Source of the DNA: Sulfitobacter sp.
GTDB taxonomy: Bacteria; Pseudomonadota; Alphaproteobacteria; Rhodobacterales; Rhodobacteraceae
Assembly (NCBI GenBank): GCA_017854855.1
Contig: JAFMGZ010000001.1
Location: 62,001-126,000 of the forward strand
Length of the DNA: 64,000 bases
Direction: 5' to 3'
This document shows, piece after piece, positions 46,498 to 55,464 of this stretch (within the stretch, counting starts at the first letter, position 1; the number at the start of each line of letters is the position of its first letter). The notes beneath the pieces were generated by a model, which had not been told where the DNA came from, made no database searches, and saw only the letters and a list, made by a program, of their open reading frames with translations. Made by a program: the position numbers and the translations under genes.

Positions 46498-47151
46498 ATG
46501 CCTCAAGATATTCTGATGCCTGTAGTGCTGATCCTTGCCTTTGTGGGCTATCTGGCCTGCCTGTCGCGGATGTTCTGGGTCACGGTTGCACTGTCAGCGG
46601 GGCTGGCGCTGTATGTATCGCGCAGCTTTCCGCTGGAGCCGGCCAATCTGGTTTATTGGGCCAGTGCTTTGGCGTTGTTCGGGACGGCACTGCTGTGCCT
46701 GCGCCTGATGCCCGGCAAGGGTGTGACGGCCCCTGTGACCGCGCCGCCGCGTGCCAAGGGCAAACCACAGCGCGAGGTGGTGATCGACGGAACCAACGTG
46801 ATGTATTGGGACGGAGATGCCGATCTGACCACATTGCAGGCAGTCGTGGCTTATCTGATGGGCAAAGGCGTGCATCCTTTCGTGTTTCTGGATGCGTCAT
46901 CGCGGCATCACCTGAACGACAAAACCCTGACCAAGGCCCATTTCGCCAAGGCGCTTGGGCTGCCCAGGGACCGTGTCACGGTTTGCCCTGCACAGACGGA
47001 GGCAGATAGCTTTATCCTGAAATTCGCCCGCGAGCAGGGGTTGCCCGTGGTGTCAAATGACCGCTTTGGGGACCGGGCGCAGCAGGCCAAGGGCCTGAAG
47101 CTGATCAAAGGTGTGATGGCCAATGGGCGGCCTGTCTTGCAGGGATTGTGA
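46498..47151 (+). CDS. membrane-anchored NYN/Zc3h12a-like ribonuclease-domain protein
   Basis: N-terminal TM segments, then REVVIDGTNVMYWDGDADLTTLQAVVAYL...EADSFILKFAREQGLPVVSNDRFGDRAQQ (acidic NYN/PIN-like motifs). Confidence 0.8.
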   Translation: MPQDILMPVVLILAFVGYLACLSRMFWVTVALSAGLALYVSRSFPLEPANLVYWASALALFGTALLCLRLMPGKGVTAPVTAPPRAKGKPQREVVIDGTNVMYWDGDADLTTLQAVVAYLMGKGVHPFVFLDASSRHHLNDKTLTKAHFAKALGLPRDRVTVCPAQTEADSFILKFAREQGLPVVSNDRFGDRAQQAKGLKLIKGVMANGRPVLQGL

Positions 47152-47154
47152 GGG

Positions 47155-47748
47155 TCAGCCCAGCTGGACCCCCGCCTGTTTCATTCCCGCCATTGCGGCG
47201 GCCAGTGATCCGCCCATGTCGATCCCGCGGCACAGGTCGGGACGCACGGTCACGTCAAACCCCAGTTTGGCCGCGTCCACCGCAGAATAATTGACGCAAA
47301 AATCCAGTGCGAGCCCAACCAGCGTCAGCTTTGAAATGCCACGGGTGCGCAGATAGCCCTCAAGCCCGGTCGGCGTCTGGTGGTCATTTTCAAAAAACGC
47401 GGAATAGCTGTCGATGGCCGGATTGTAGCCCTTGCGGATGATCAGATCGGCGCGGTCCTGATGCAGGTCGGCGTGAAAATCCGCGCCCGCGCTGCCCTGA
47501 ATGCAGTGATCCGGCCAGAGCACCTGGGGGCCATAGGGCATCTCGATCATCTCAAGCGGTGCCTTGCCCGCGTGAGAGGAGGCAAAGGAGGAATGGCCCG
47601 CCGGGTGCCAGTCCTGCGTCAGAACCACGGCGTCGACGTCATCCATCAGCGCATTGATGCCAGAGACGATGGCATCGCCCTGCGCCACCGCCAATGCGCC
47701 GCCCGGGCAGAAATCATTTTGCACGTCGATCACGATAAGCGCTTGCAT
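47155..47748 (-). CDS. pncA: nicotinamidase
   Basis: MQALIVIDVQNDFCPGGALAVAQGD...TQDWHPAGHSSFASSH...VGLALDFCVNYSAVDA. Confidence 0.95.
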   Translation of the reverse strand: MQALIVIDVQNDFCPGGALAVAQGDAIVSGINALMDDVDAVVLTQDWHPAGHSSFASSHAGKAPLEMIEMPYGPQVLWPDHCIQGSAGADFHADLHQDRADLIIRKGYNPAIDSYSAFFENDHQTPTGLEGYLRTRGISKLTLVGLALDFCVNYSAVDAAKLGFDVTVRPDLCRGIDMGGSLAAAMAGMKQAGVQLG

Positions 47749-47836
47749 GGTTCTTCCTTTCGCTAAAATGCCGCAGACGGGTTTTAACCCAGCTGCCTCT
47801 TGCAAAACAGCCCCCCAAGGGCCTATTTCACCGCCC

Positions 47837-48730
47837 ATGTACACAATTGCCGCGCTCTATCACTTTACCCGCTTTGCCGATCCCGCAGCGATCAAGCCTG
47901 CGCTGCTGGAATTGTGCCTGACGCATGAGGTCAAAGGCACATTGCTGCTGGCCGGCGAAGGGATCAATGGCACCATTGCAGGCCCGCGTGCGGGCATTGA
48001 TGCGGTGATCGCGCATCTGCGCGCCCTGCCCGGCTGTGACGCGTTGGAATGGAAAGAAGCGACCAGCGAAACGCCCCCCTTTCCGCGCATGAAGGTCCGC
48101 CTCAAGCGCGAGATCGTCACAATGGGCCAGCCTGATGTCGATCCGGCCAGCAAGGTCGGCAATTACGTGGCCCCCGCCGATTGGAATGCGCTGATCCAAA
48201 GCCCGGATGTCGCGGTGATCGACACGCGCAACGACTATGAGGTTGCGATTGGCACCTTTGACGGGGCGATTGACCCACAAACCAAAAGCTTTGGTGAATT
48301 TCCCGCGTGGTGGGAAGAGAACAAGCACCGGTTTCACAACAAGAAGATCGCGATGTTCTGCACCGGTGGCATCCGCTGCGAGAAGTCGACGAACTACCTG
48401 CTGGGTCAAGGGGTCGAGGATGTCTATCACCTGAAGGGCGGCATCCTGAAATACCTCGAGGAAGTACCGCAGGAAGACAGCACCTGGGAAGGTGACTGCT
48501 TTGTCTTTGATGCGCGGGTCAGCGTGGGGCATGGCCTGCGCGAGGGGCCACATGTGCTGTGCCATGGGTGCCGCCAGCCGATCCTGCCACAGGACATGCA
48601 GCGGCCCGAGTATGAGCATGGCGTAAGCTGCCACAATTGTTTTGACCAGACATCCGACTGGGACAAGGACCGCTTTCGCGAGCGGCAAAAGCAGATCAAA
48701 CTGGCCGAGGCGCGCGCTCAGGAAGGCTGA
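47837..48730 (+). CDS. trhO: tRNA uridine(34) hydroxylase / rhodanese-like protein
   Basis: MYTIAALYHFTRFADPAAIKPALLELC...GTLLLAGEGINGTIAG...MFCTGGIRCEKSTNYLLGQG. Confidence 0.94.
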   Translation: MYTIAALYHFTRFADPAAIKPALLELCLTHEVKGTLLLAGEGINGTIAGPRAGIDAVIAHLRALPGCDALEWKEATSETPPFPRMKVRLKREIVTMGQPDVDPASKVGNYVAPADWNALIQSPDVAVIDTRNDYEVAIGTFDGAIDPQTKSFGEFPAWWEENKHRFHNKKIAMFCTGGIRCEKSTNYLLGQGVEDVYHLKGGILKYLEEVPQEDSTWEGDCFVFDARVSVGHGLREGPHVLCHGCRQPILPQDMQRPEYEHGVSCHNCFDQTSDWDKDRFRERQKQIKLAEARAQEG

Positions 48731-49944
48731 GCGATGGCCTGCGGCATGCGGGGTTTGCTGCGCATCAAAAGCCATAGCATGATGGCGACGTTCAGGCCGT
48801 TCCAGACGATCCCGTTGACAAAGGCCCAGTGGTAGGAACCAGTCAGATCATAGATCTGGCCTGACACCCAGCCGCCCAGCGCCATCCCCATGATCGTTGC
48901 CATCAGCACAAAGCCCACGCGCGCGCCCGCCTCTTTCGCTGGCATGTATTCGCGTACGATCAAGGCATAGCTGGGCACGATCCCCCCCTGGCTGAGCCCG
49001 AAGACAAGGCTGACCATATAAAGCGAAACGACCCCGCCTGCGGGCAGGTAGAGAAACAGGGCAATCCCCTGCAAGACCGATCCCAGCAGCAAGGTCCGCA
49101 CCCCACCCAGACGGTCGGCCAGCAGCCCCGAGACCACCCGAGACACAACACCCCCCAACAGCATCAGCGACAGCATTTCAGCCCCCACCGCAGGTCCAAA
49201 GCCCATATCCACGCAAAGCGAAACAATATGCACCTGCGGCATGGACATCGCCACGCAGCACGCGATACCGGCAAGGCCCAGCAGACAGGCCAGCATGCGC
49301 GGGCTGAGGCCCGAGGATTTCGCATTCAGCGAAGATGCCAGCTGGGCGCTGTCATGGGTGCTGGAGGAGACCTGGCGGCGCAGCAGCATCGCCAGCGGAA
49401 TGACACCGACAAGCGTGACACCCGCCATGACCGTGTAGACGGCACGCCAGCCGTCGTTTTGCAGCACCCCCGCCAGCAGCATGGGCCAGATCGCACCAGA
49501 GAGGTAATTGCCGCTGGCCACCAGCGCCACGGCGATGCCGCGACGGCGGACGAACCAATGCGATATATCCGCGATCAGCGGCCCAAACCCCACCGCCGAG
49601 GCAAATCCCACCAAAAGCTGTGCCACGCAGAGCATCCAGATGGAGCTGGACCATACCCCAAGCAGAAGCCCCGCAACGATCCCCAATGCCGCAAAGATCA
49701 GTGACAGGCTGACGCCGAATCGATCAACCGCGCGACCGATGGCGAAATTGCCCAGCCCAAAGCCGATCATGTTCAGCGTATAGGGCATTGCCGCTTCGGC
49801 ACGGGTGGCACCGAATTCGGCCTCGACCGCTGGCATGATGACGATAATCGCCCACATGCCCGCATTGGCGATGATGGCGACCAGAAGGGTGACAATCAGC
49901 CGACCCCAGGAATAGCGGCTGTCCGTCTCTAGGGTTTCGGTCAC
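48718..49944 (-). CDS. MFS transporter
   Basis: 12-TM ORF, GFGLGNFAIGRAVDRFGVSLSLIFAALG, SHWFVRRRGIAVALVASGNYLSGAIWP; 3' end overlaps trhO by 13 bp. Confidence 0.9.
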   Translation of the reverse strand: MTETLETDSRYSWGRLIVTLLVAIIANAGMWAIIVIMPAVEAEFGATRAEAAMPYTLNMIGFGLGNFAIGRAVDRFGVSLSLIFAALGIVAGLLLGVWSSSIWMLCVAQLLVGFASAVGFGPLIADISHWFVRRRGIAVALVASGNYLSGAIWPMLLAGVLQNDGWRAVYTVMAGVTLVGVIPLAMLLRRQVSSSTHDSAQLASSLNAKSSGLSPRMLACLLGLAGIACCVAMSMPQVHIVSLCVDMGFGPAVGAEMLSLMLLGGVVSRVVSGLLADRLGGVRTLLLGSVLQGIALFLYLPAGGVVSLYMVSLVFGLSQGGIVPSYALIVREYMPAKEAGARVGFVLMATIMGMALGGWVSGQIYDLTGSYHWAFVNGIVWNGLNVAIMLWLLMRSKPRMPQAIAQPS

Positions 49945-50037
49945 AGGCTATCCTTTCAGAGGCATCAAGGGACGGTGCCCGCGCTCATTTAAGCCTTCCA
50001 TCAAAATGGACGCAATTGAAACTGTTAAACCCCTGTT

Positions 50038-50063
50038 AGGTCGTCCCCTGCTACGACCTTTTT
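50038..50063 (+). terminator. intrinsic terminator-like hairpin
   Basis: AGGTCGT-CCCCTGCT-ACGACCT followed by TTTT on the + strand. Confidence 0.5.
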
Positions 50064-50087
50064 CGGGTGACGAAAGGTGTGGTGGAG

Positions 50088-50285
50088 ATGGGTGCACAAG
50101 CAGGTGTGGCACCAGTCATCATCAAACGTAAAAAGGTTGTTAAGGGCGGGGGGCATCATGGTGGTGCCTGGAAAGTCGCCATAAGCATGTTCCTTCAGTC
50201 AATGACGCTTTGCGTCCGTTATGTCCCACCCCCCCCGGGGGCTGGACGACATGTCGTTCTGACCAATGCATCTGCCGTCACTTAA
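50088..50285 (+). pseudogene. motB: truncated flagellar motor gene motB (N-terminal remnant)
   Basis: MGAQAGVAPVIIKRKKVVKGGGHHGGAWKVA matches the cytoplasmic N-terminus of MotB; the expected YADFVTAMMAFF continuation is absent after 50180, replaced by unrelated ISMFLQSMTLCVRY.... Confidence 0.75.
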
Positions 50286-50389
50286 GCCTATGCGCCATCC
50301 GACCTCGGATGCACGGACCCTAATGAAGCCCGAAGATTAACAGATGCTGAACGCCACTCCGCCCATTCTTAAGACTTTTATTCAAAGCA

Positions 50390-50749
50390 TCACGCTCGCC
50401 GCTCGACAGAGCTTTCGGGGCCCAGCGGGATATCCCGTCTCTTGCCATCCGCGCCGTAAGTCTCAAGCGCGCCTTTGACATCGCGCAGCCGTGCCATGCG
50501 CTTGGCGACCGCCCGGATCCCTTCCAGCGCGCCGTCAAGCAGCAATTGGTTGTGGCGCAGTTTGCGGTCCAGCATCTCAATCTGCGGTATGTCGGTCAGC
50601 ACCAGGTCATTGATCGCCTCGATTAACGCCTCTTTCGGGGTTAGCAGGCCATTGAGCGCCTCAAGGTCGCCCGCCAAAAGCGCCTGACGCTCTGCGTCGA
50701 GCAGATCATGCAGTTCGGCTACGGTGGTTTCAGTCGCTAGGTCTGACAT
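50390..50749 (-). CDS. FlgN-like flagellar export chaperone candidate
   Basis: 119 aa helical: ELHDLLDAERQALLAGDLEALNGLLTPKEALIEAIN...LRHNQLLLDGALEGIRAVAKRMARL; next to flgJ. Confidence 0.65.
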   Translation of the reverse strand: MSDLATETTVAELHDLLDAERQALLAGDLEALNGLLTPKEALIEAINDLVLTDIPQIEMLDRKLRHNQLLLDGALEGIRAVAKRMARLRDVKGALETYGADGKRRDIPLGPESSVERRA

Positions 50750-51017
50750 TCTCTCTCTCCTTGAGTGCTTCGTAAATCTGTTCGCTCAGGCCGATTCCCC
50801 CCGCACGGACCATCGCCATCGCGTGTTCCTGAACCAGAAAAGAGGCGAATTGATCCTCTCCTGCTCCGCCGCCAAAACTGTCACGGGCGGTGCCCAGCCC
50901 CGCAGCTTGCAGCATTTCTGCAAGAAAACTTGCCTCAAGCTTCTGTGCCGCTTCTCTTAGGGGGTCGGTATTGATGGGTGGTGGCATGTTGGCCAAGGCC
51001 GGGCGGCTGATCTCCAT
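50730..51017 (-). CDS. flgJ: rod-binding protein, FlgJ N-terminal-like
   Basis: LREAAQKLEASFLAEMLQAAGLG...GEDQFASFLVQEHAMAMVRAGGIGLSEQIYEAL. Confidence 0.83.
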   Translation of the reverse strand: MEISRPALANMPPPINTDPLREAAQKLEASFLAEMLQAAGLGTARDSFGGGAGEDQFASFLVQEHAMAMVRAGGIGLSEQIYEALKERENVRPSD

Positions 51018-51134
51018 CGGCGGAAGTCCTTAAATTGGGTCCTATTTTGCGCAGCATGCGCCGACTCCGGTAAACAACCGGTAAGGATATTCGCACATAC
51101 CCCCCACATCGGAGAAGAATTCCCGGAGGCATCT

Positions 51135-52634
51135 GTGCACCCTTTCCTGACCCATGCTCTGTCGAGCCAATCGCATGTTCCGCAAAAACATGCCGCTGCG
51201 GCATCCTTGTCCGGCAGTACGGACACCGCCGTTATGGCATCGACGCCAGATGCAAACGCCGCTGTTGCGATATTTGGTACCGTCTATGACAACCAGCTTT
51301 TGCAACCCCGCGCAGCCCTGCCCGTGCAGGATCGCACAGCGACTGCAAGCGCACAGACAACACAGACGCCGGATGACCAGGAGGCTGCGCCGCCTGATGG
51401 CGACATCACCGCGAATGCGAAAGAGATCACGGGCGACGCCAATGATCTGAAAACGCCTGTTGCCAGCGTGGTTCCGGAAGATACGGGAAAACAGGCCGCA
51501 AAGATCGACGCAGATAACCCGCAGATGCAGCAACAAGCGGTGCCTGCCAAGGGCGATACCGACAGGGCCAGATTGTCATCTGCAGAGCCGTCGCCGATCA
51601 CAGCAAATACCAGACCCTATGCCCATAAGGACGAACCCTCAGCCCAAAACGCCATAAATTCTGCCCAAAAGGCCGAACCAGCTGCGCCATCGGCCCCAAA
51701 AGAACCAGTTTTCCAGCCAGTCACAGCACAACACACCGCGCCGGGCGGGCAGATCCAGACGCCCGGCAAACTTCCCCCTGCTGAGGCGAAAATCCTGCGC
51801 AAACCTGCCACCGATCCAGCAATGAATGCCCCGCAAGTGCCAAAAAGCCCTGCGCGCAGCGAAATCACGCCGGCTCTACCGACAAACACGGCAATCGATC
51901 TGTCCGCAGCACGCGGGCAAATCCCCAGCGCTGTTCAGGTGCAAGCCTTGTGGCAAGTCCAACAAACCACTGTTCCGACAATGCCCAGGGAATTGCCCCG
52001 CTCAAAAGGCGACAGCACCGCGCTGGAAACCGTCTGGTCGGTAAAGCCAAAGCCGCCTGCGACCGCAATCACCCCGATGCAGCTGACAGGGCAAAAGCCG
52101 AACTTCGACGGCGCACAAGATCCCAAGGCCTTGTCAAATCCCCTGACGGAAGCGGACAGCCATCCGCTGACCCGCCATGACAGCCACGCCAGCGCCGCCA
52201 CATTGCAGGTGCAAACCACCGCCGCGCGTATGGACCTGCCCCAACATGTCGCGCGCCAGATTGCCGATGCGCTGCAACACATGCCGAACCGCCCCGTCGA
52301 AATCACCCTCAACCCCGAAGAATTGGGGCGTGTGCGTCTGGGGATTGCATCCGCAGATAGCGGGATCATCGTCAATGTCCTGGCAGAGCGGCCAGAAACC
52401 GTTGAGCTGATGCGCCGGCACATCAGCCAGCTGGAGGCCGCATTTGAGGCAATCGGCTATCGCGACATCTCATTTGCATTTTCCAGCGGGGGCAGCGCCA
52501 CAGCCGATTCCTCGGATGACAACGGGCAGCCTTCGGGTGCTCGTGACGATGACTTTGGGGCACAAACCCCCGCTGAAACCGCGCAGATCCACCTCAGTCC
52601 GCAGGCGGTTACCGGCCTCGATATTCGTTTTTGA
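51135..52634 (+). CDS. fliK: flagellar hook-length control protein FliK
   Basis: Low-complexity Pro/Gln/Ala-rich N-term, C-terminal RPVEITLNPEELGRVRLGIASADSGIIVNVLAERPETVELMRRHISQLEAAF. GTG start tentative. Confidence 0.85.
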   Translation: MHPFLTHALSSQSHVPQKHAAAASLSGSTDTAVMASTPDANAAVAIFGTVYDNQLLQPRAALPVQDRTATASAQTTQTPDDQEAAPPDGDITANAKEITGDANDLKTPVASVVPEDTGKQAAKIDADNPQMQQQAVPAKGDTDRARLSSAEPSPITANTRPYAHKDEPSAQNAINSAQKAEPAAPSAPKEPVFQPVTAQHTAPGGQIQTPGKLPPAEAKILRKPATDPAMNAPQVPKSPARSEITPALPTNTAIDLSAARGQIPSAVQVQALWQVQQTTVPTMPRELPRSKGDSTALETVWSVKPKPPATAITPMQLTGQKPNFDGAQDPKALSNPLTEADSHPLTRHDSHASAATLQVQTTAARMDLPQHVARQIADALQHMPNRPVEITLNPEELGRVRLGIASADSGIIVNVLAERPETVELMRRHISQLEAAFEAIGYRDISFAFSSGGSATADSSDDNGQPSGARDDDFGAQTPAETAQIHLSPQAVTGLDIRF

Positions 52635-52646
52635 AAAGGAACCGTC

Positions 52647-53309
52647 ATGGAAATAACCACACCTTCCGCAGCGCCACCCGCTGCCTTGGCCAATTCAGGC
52701 ACCCAGACATCCGGTGTCCTGTCTTCGGATTTTGAGACATTCCTCAAGATGCTGACCGCACAGGCCCGGTATCAGGATCCGCTGGAACCGATCGATTCCT
52801 CCGAATACGCGGCACAGCTCGCGCAGTTTTCCATGGTTGAGCAACAGGTGAAATCCAACGATCTGCTCAGCGCCTTGGCGCAGCAAATGGGGGCGGGCAA
52901 CATGACCCAAACCGCCAGCTGGATCGGGATGGAGGCGCTGACAAATGTGCCAACCTACTTTGACGGCAGGCCTATTGAACTTACCCCAAACCCGGCTGCA
53001 GCCGCTGATCAGGTGGCATTGGTTGTCCGTGACGGCAACGGCGCAGAAGTACAGCGCCTCCCGCTTCCCGTCTCGGCAGAGCCTGTGACCTGGGCAGGCG
53101 TATCCGACGACGGCAGCCCCTTTCCAAATGGCACCTATCGTTTCGACATCGAAAGCCGCGCAAAAGGAGAGGTCATTCTGAGTGAGCCTGCCGAAACCTA
53201 TGGCCGCATCACCGAGGCGCGGCTGCAAAACGGCGAGGCGTTGCTGATCCTCAAGGGAGGATCAGTCATCACAGCCGCCAGCGTGACAGGATTGCGCGAA
53301 CCGGTCTGA
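52647..53309 (+). CDS. flgD: flagellar hook assembly protein FlgD
   Basis: DFETFLKMLTAQARYQDPLEPIDSSEYAAQLAQFSMVEQQVKSNDLL. Confidence 0.93.
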   Translation: MEITTPSAAPPAALANSGTQTSGVLSSDFETFLKMLTAQARYQDPLEPIDSSEYAAQLAQFSMVEQQVKSNDLLSALAQQMGAGNMTQTASWIGMEALTNVPTYFDGRPIELTPNPAAAADQVALVVRDGNGAEVQRLPLPVSAEPVTWAGVSDDGSPFPNGTYRFDIESRAKGEVILSEPAETYGRITEARLQNGEALLILKGGSVITAASVTGLREPV

Positions 53310-53317
53310 TCCAGGGG

Positions 53318-54646
53318 TCACCGATCCTGCAAGGCAAATCCGGCATAGGCAAAGGGCATGATCGCCCGGCGGAACCGGCCCAGTTCAAACTTGGCCAATG
53401 GTCGCTGAACAGCCTTTGGATAAACCCGTTGCGGCACTTTATCTTGCACCAGATCGGACAGCAGCGCACCGCAATAGCTGCCCATGGCAACACCATTGCC
53501 ATGATAGCACAGGCTCGCAAACAGGCCCGGAACGTCAGGCACCTGGCCGACAAAGGGCATTCTGTTGCGGGCAATACAGACCATGCCGGACCAGGTGTTC
53601 GGCGTCTCGATCTGTTTCCATGCCGGGAACATCGCCTCAAAATCAGCCCTTGCGCGCCTGATCGCGCGCGCCTCTGACCCGGCAGTGGCCATCAAGCCGC
53701 CGCGCACACCAAACAGCATGCGGTTGTCGGGCATGAGGCGAAAATAATGCAACAGGTGCCGTGTATCATAGGAGGCTTGCCCGCTGGTCCACCCTTGGGC
53801 CCCCAATTCAGATTGGGTCATCGGACGCGTCACGATAATGCTGGATTGGGTCGGCATGTACCGCCCGGCAAGCCAATCGGGCATATCCTCTGACGAATAG
53901 CCATTGGTGGCCACGATCACGCGTTTCGCCCTGACCCGACCATGGGCCGCCCGCAGGTCAAAGCCGCCCGCATCGCGCTGGATATCTGTCACGGGACTGT
54001 GGTGAAAAATCTGGGCCCCGGCCTGTTCTGCCGCTGCGGCCAGACCGGTGACATATTTACGCGGATTAATCGCGAAACCGACAGGCAGCGTCAATGCACC
54101 GTGAAACCCTGCGTTCATGCCCTGTGCTTCCAAATCAGCCTTTTCCGTCAGCTGTACCTCGAAACCATAGGTTTCTGCGTAGTCATCAACCTTCTTGCGC
54201 ATCTGTTCGAAATCACGGGGGCGGTGGGCCAATTGCGTTTCGCCCTCGGAATGGCGATCGGCATCGATGTTGAAACGCTTCAACAACCCATCGACCAGGT
54301 TGATCGCGGCCATCTCTGCGTGTCGCCATTCATCGCGACCCTGCCGGCCAAATGCCTTTTCAAGGGCCGCATTTTCCAGCATGCCACCACCCAGACAGCA
54401 AAAGCCGCCGTTCCGCCCTGATGCGCCCCAGCCAACATATTCGCTTTCCAGGACGCTGACGGAAACCCCGGCCTGGGCCAGATGCAATGCCGCTGAAATA
54501 CCGGTAAACCCGCCGCCGATGATGGCCACGTCACAGATGTGATCGCCGGTCAGCGCCGGGCGGCTGGGAATGTCGCAGGTCTGATCCCACCAACATCCCG
54601 CCCGAGGCCCGTCAGAATAGGCGAATTCAGGATAGATCCGGCGCAT
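53318..54646 (-). CDS. FAD-dependent oxidoreductase (PuuB/OrdL-like amine oxidase)
   Basis: CDVAIIGGGFTGISAALHLAQAGVSVSVLESEYVGWGASGRNGGFCCLGGGM; in polyamine gene block. Confidence 0.87.
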   Translation of the reverse strand: MRRIYPEFAYSDGPRAGCWWDQTCDIPSRPALTGDHICDVAIIGGGFTGISAALHLAQAGVSVSVLESEYVGWGASGRNGGFCCLGGGMLENAALEKAFGRQGRDEWRHAEMAAINLVDGLLKRFNIDADRHSEGETQLAHRPRDFEQMRKKVDDYAETYGFEVQLTEKADLEAQGMNAGFHGALTLPVGFAINPRKYVTGLAAAAEQAGAQIFHHSPVTDIQRDAGGFDLRAAHGRVRAKRVIVATNGYSSEDMPDWLAGRYMPTQSSIIVTRPMTQSELGAQGWTSGQASYDTRHLLHYFRLMPDNRMLFGVRGGLMATAGSEARAIRRARADFEAMFPAWKQIETPNTWSGMVCIARNRMPFVGQVPDVPGLFASLCYHGNGVAMGSYCGALLSDLVQDKVPQRVYPKAVQRPLAKFELGRFRRAIMPFAYAGFALQDR

Positions 54647-55464
54647 TACCCTGCACGTTCGGCCGCTTGGGCGTCTTTTTGGGCACGCACCGCATTCCGC
54701 TTGGTCACCAGCGAAGCCGTGACAACCCCGACCGTGACGATCAGGATCATGATCGTCGACAAGGCGTTGATCTCGGGCGAGACGCCCAGACGCACGGCCG
54801 AGAAAATCTTGATCGGCAGGGTCGTGGCCGACGGGCCAGAAGTGAAGGATGCAATGACCAGATCATCCAGACTGAGCGTAAAGGCCAAGAGCCAGCCCGA
54901 AATCACCGCAGGTGCAATGATCGGCAGGGTCACAAGGCGGAATGCCTCCCAAGGGGTTGAGCCAAGATCAAGTGCCGCCTCTTCGAGGGAACGGTCAAAG
55001 GTCACCAATCGCGAGGACACCACGACCGAAACATAGCACATCGCGAAGGTCGTATGCGCCAGGACGATTGTCAGCACACCCCGGTCCAGACCAATACCGA
55101 TGAACAACAGCAACAGGGAGAGCCCGGTGATCACCTCGGGCATGACCAAGGGCGCATAGATCATGCCAGAAAACAGGGTCCGCCCCATGAACCGCCCGCC
55201 GCGCACCAGAACGTAAGCCGCCATCGTGCCCAGGATTGTCGCAAAGGTGGATGAAATCACCGCCACTTTGATCGTCACCCATGCAGCGTCCAGAAAGGCT
55301 TCGTTCTGGAAAAGCGTGCCGTACCATTTGGTCGAAAACCCCGCCCAGACCGTCACCAGTTTGGAGGCATTGAAGCTGTAGAAGATCAGCACCAGCATCG
55401 GCAGGTACAAAAATGCGAAGCCCAAGCTCAGCGAGGTGACATTGAACCAGCTTAAACGCTTCAC
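54646..55464 (-). CDS. polyamine-type ABC transporter permease (PotI-like)
   Basis: ABC permease EAALDLGSTPWEAFRLVTLPIIAPAVISGWLLAFTLSLDDLVIASFTSGP. Confidence 0.9.
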   Translation of the reverse strand: MKRLSWFNVTSLSLGFAFLYLPMLVLIFYSFNASKLVTVWAGFSTKWYGTLFQNEAFLDAAWVTIKVAVISSTFATILGTMAAYVLVRGGRFMGRTLFSGMIYAPLVMPEVITGLSLLLLFIGIGLDRGVLTIVLAHTTFAMCYVSVVVSSRLVTFDRSLEEAALDLGSTPWEAFRLVTLPIIAPAVISGWLLAFTLSLDDLVIASFTSGPSATTLPIKIFSAVRLGVSPEINALSTIMILIVTVGVVTASLVTKRNAVRAQKDAQAAERAG

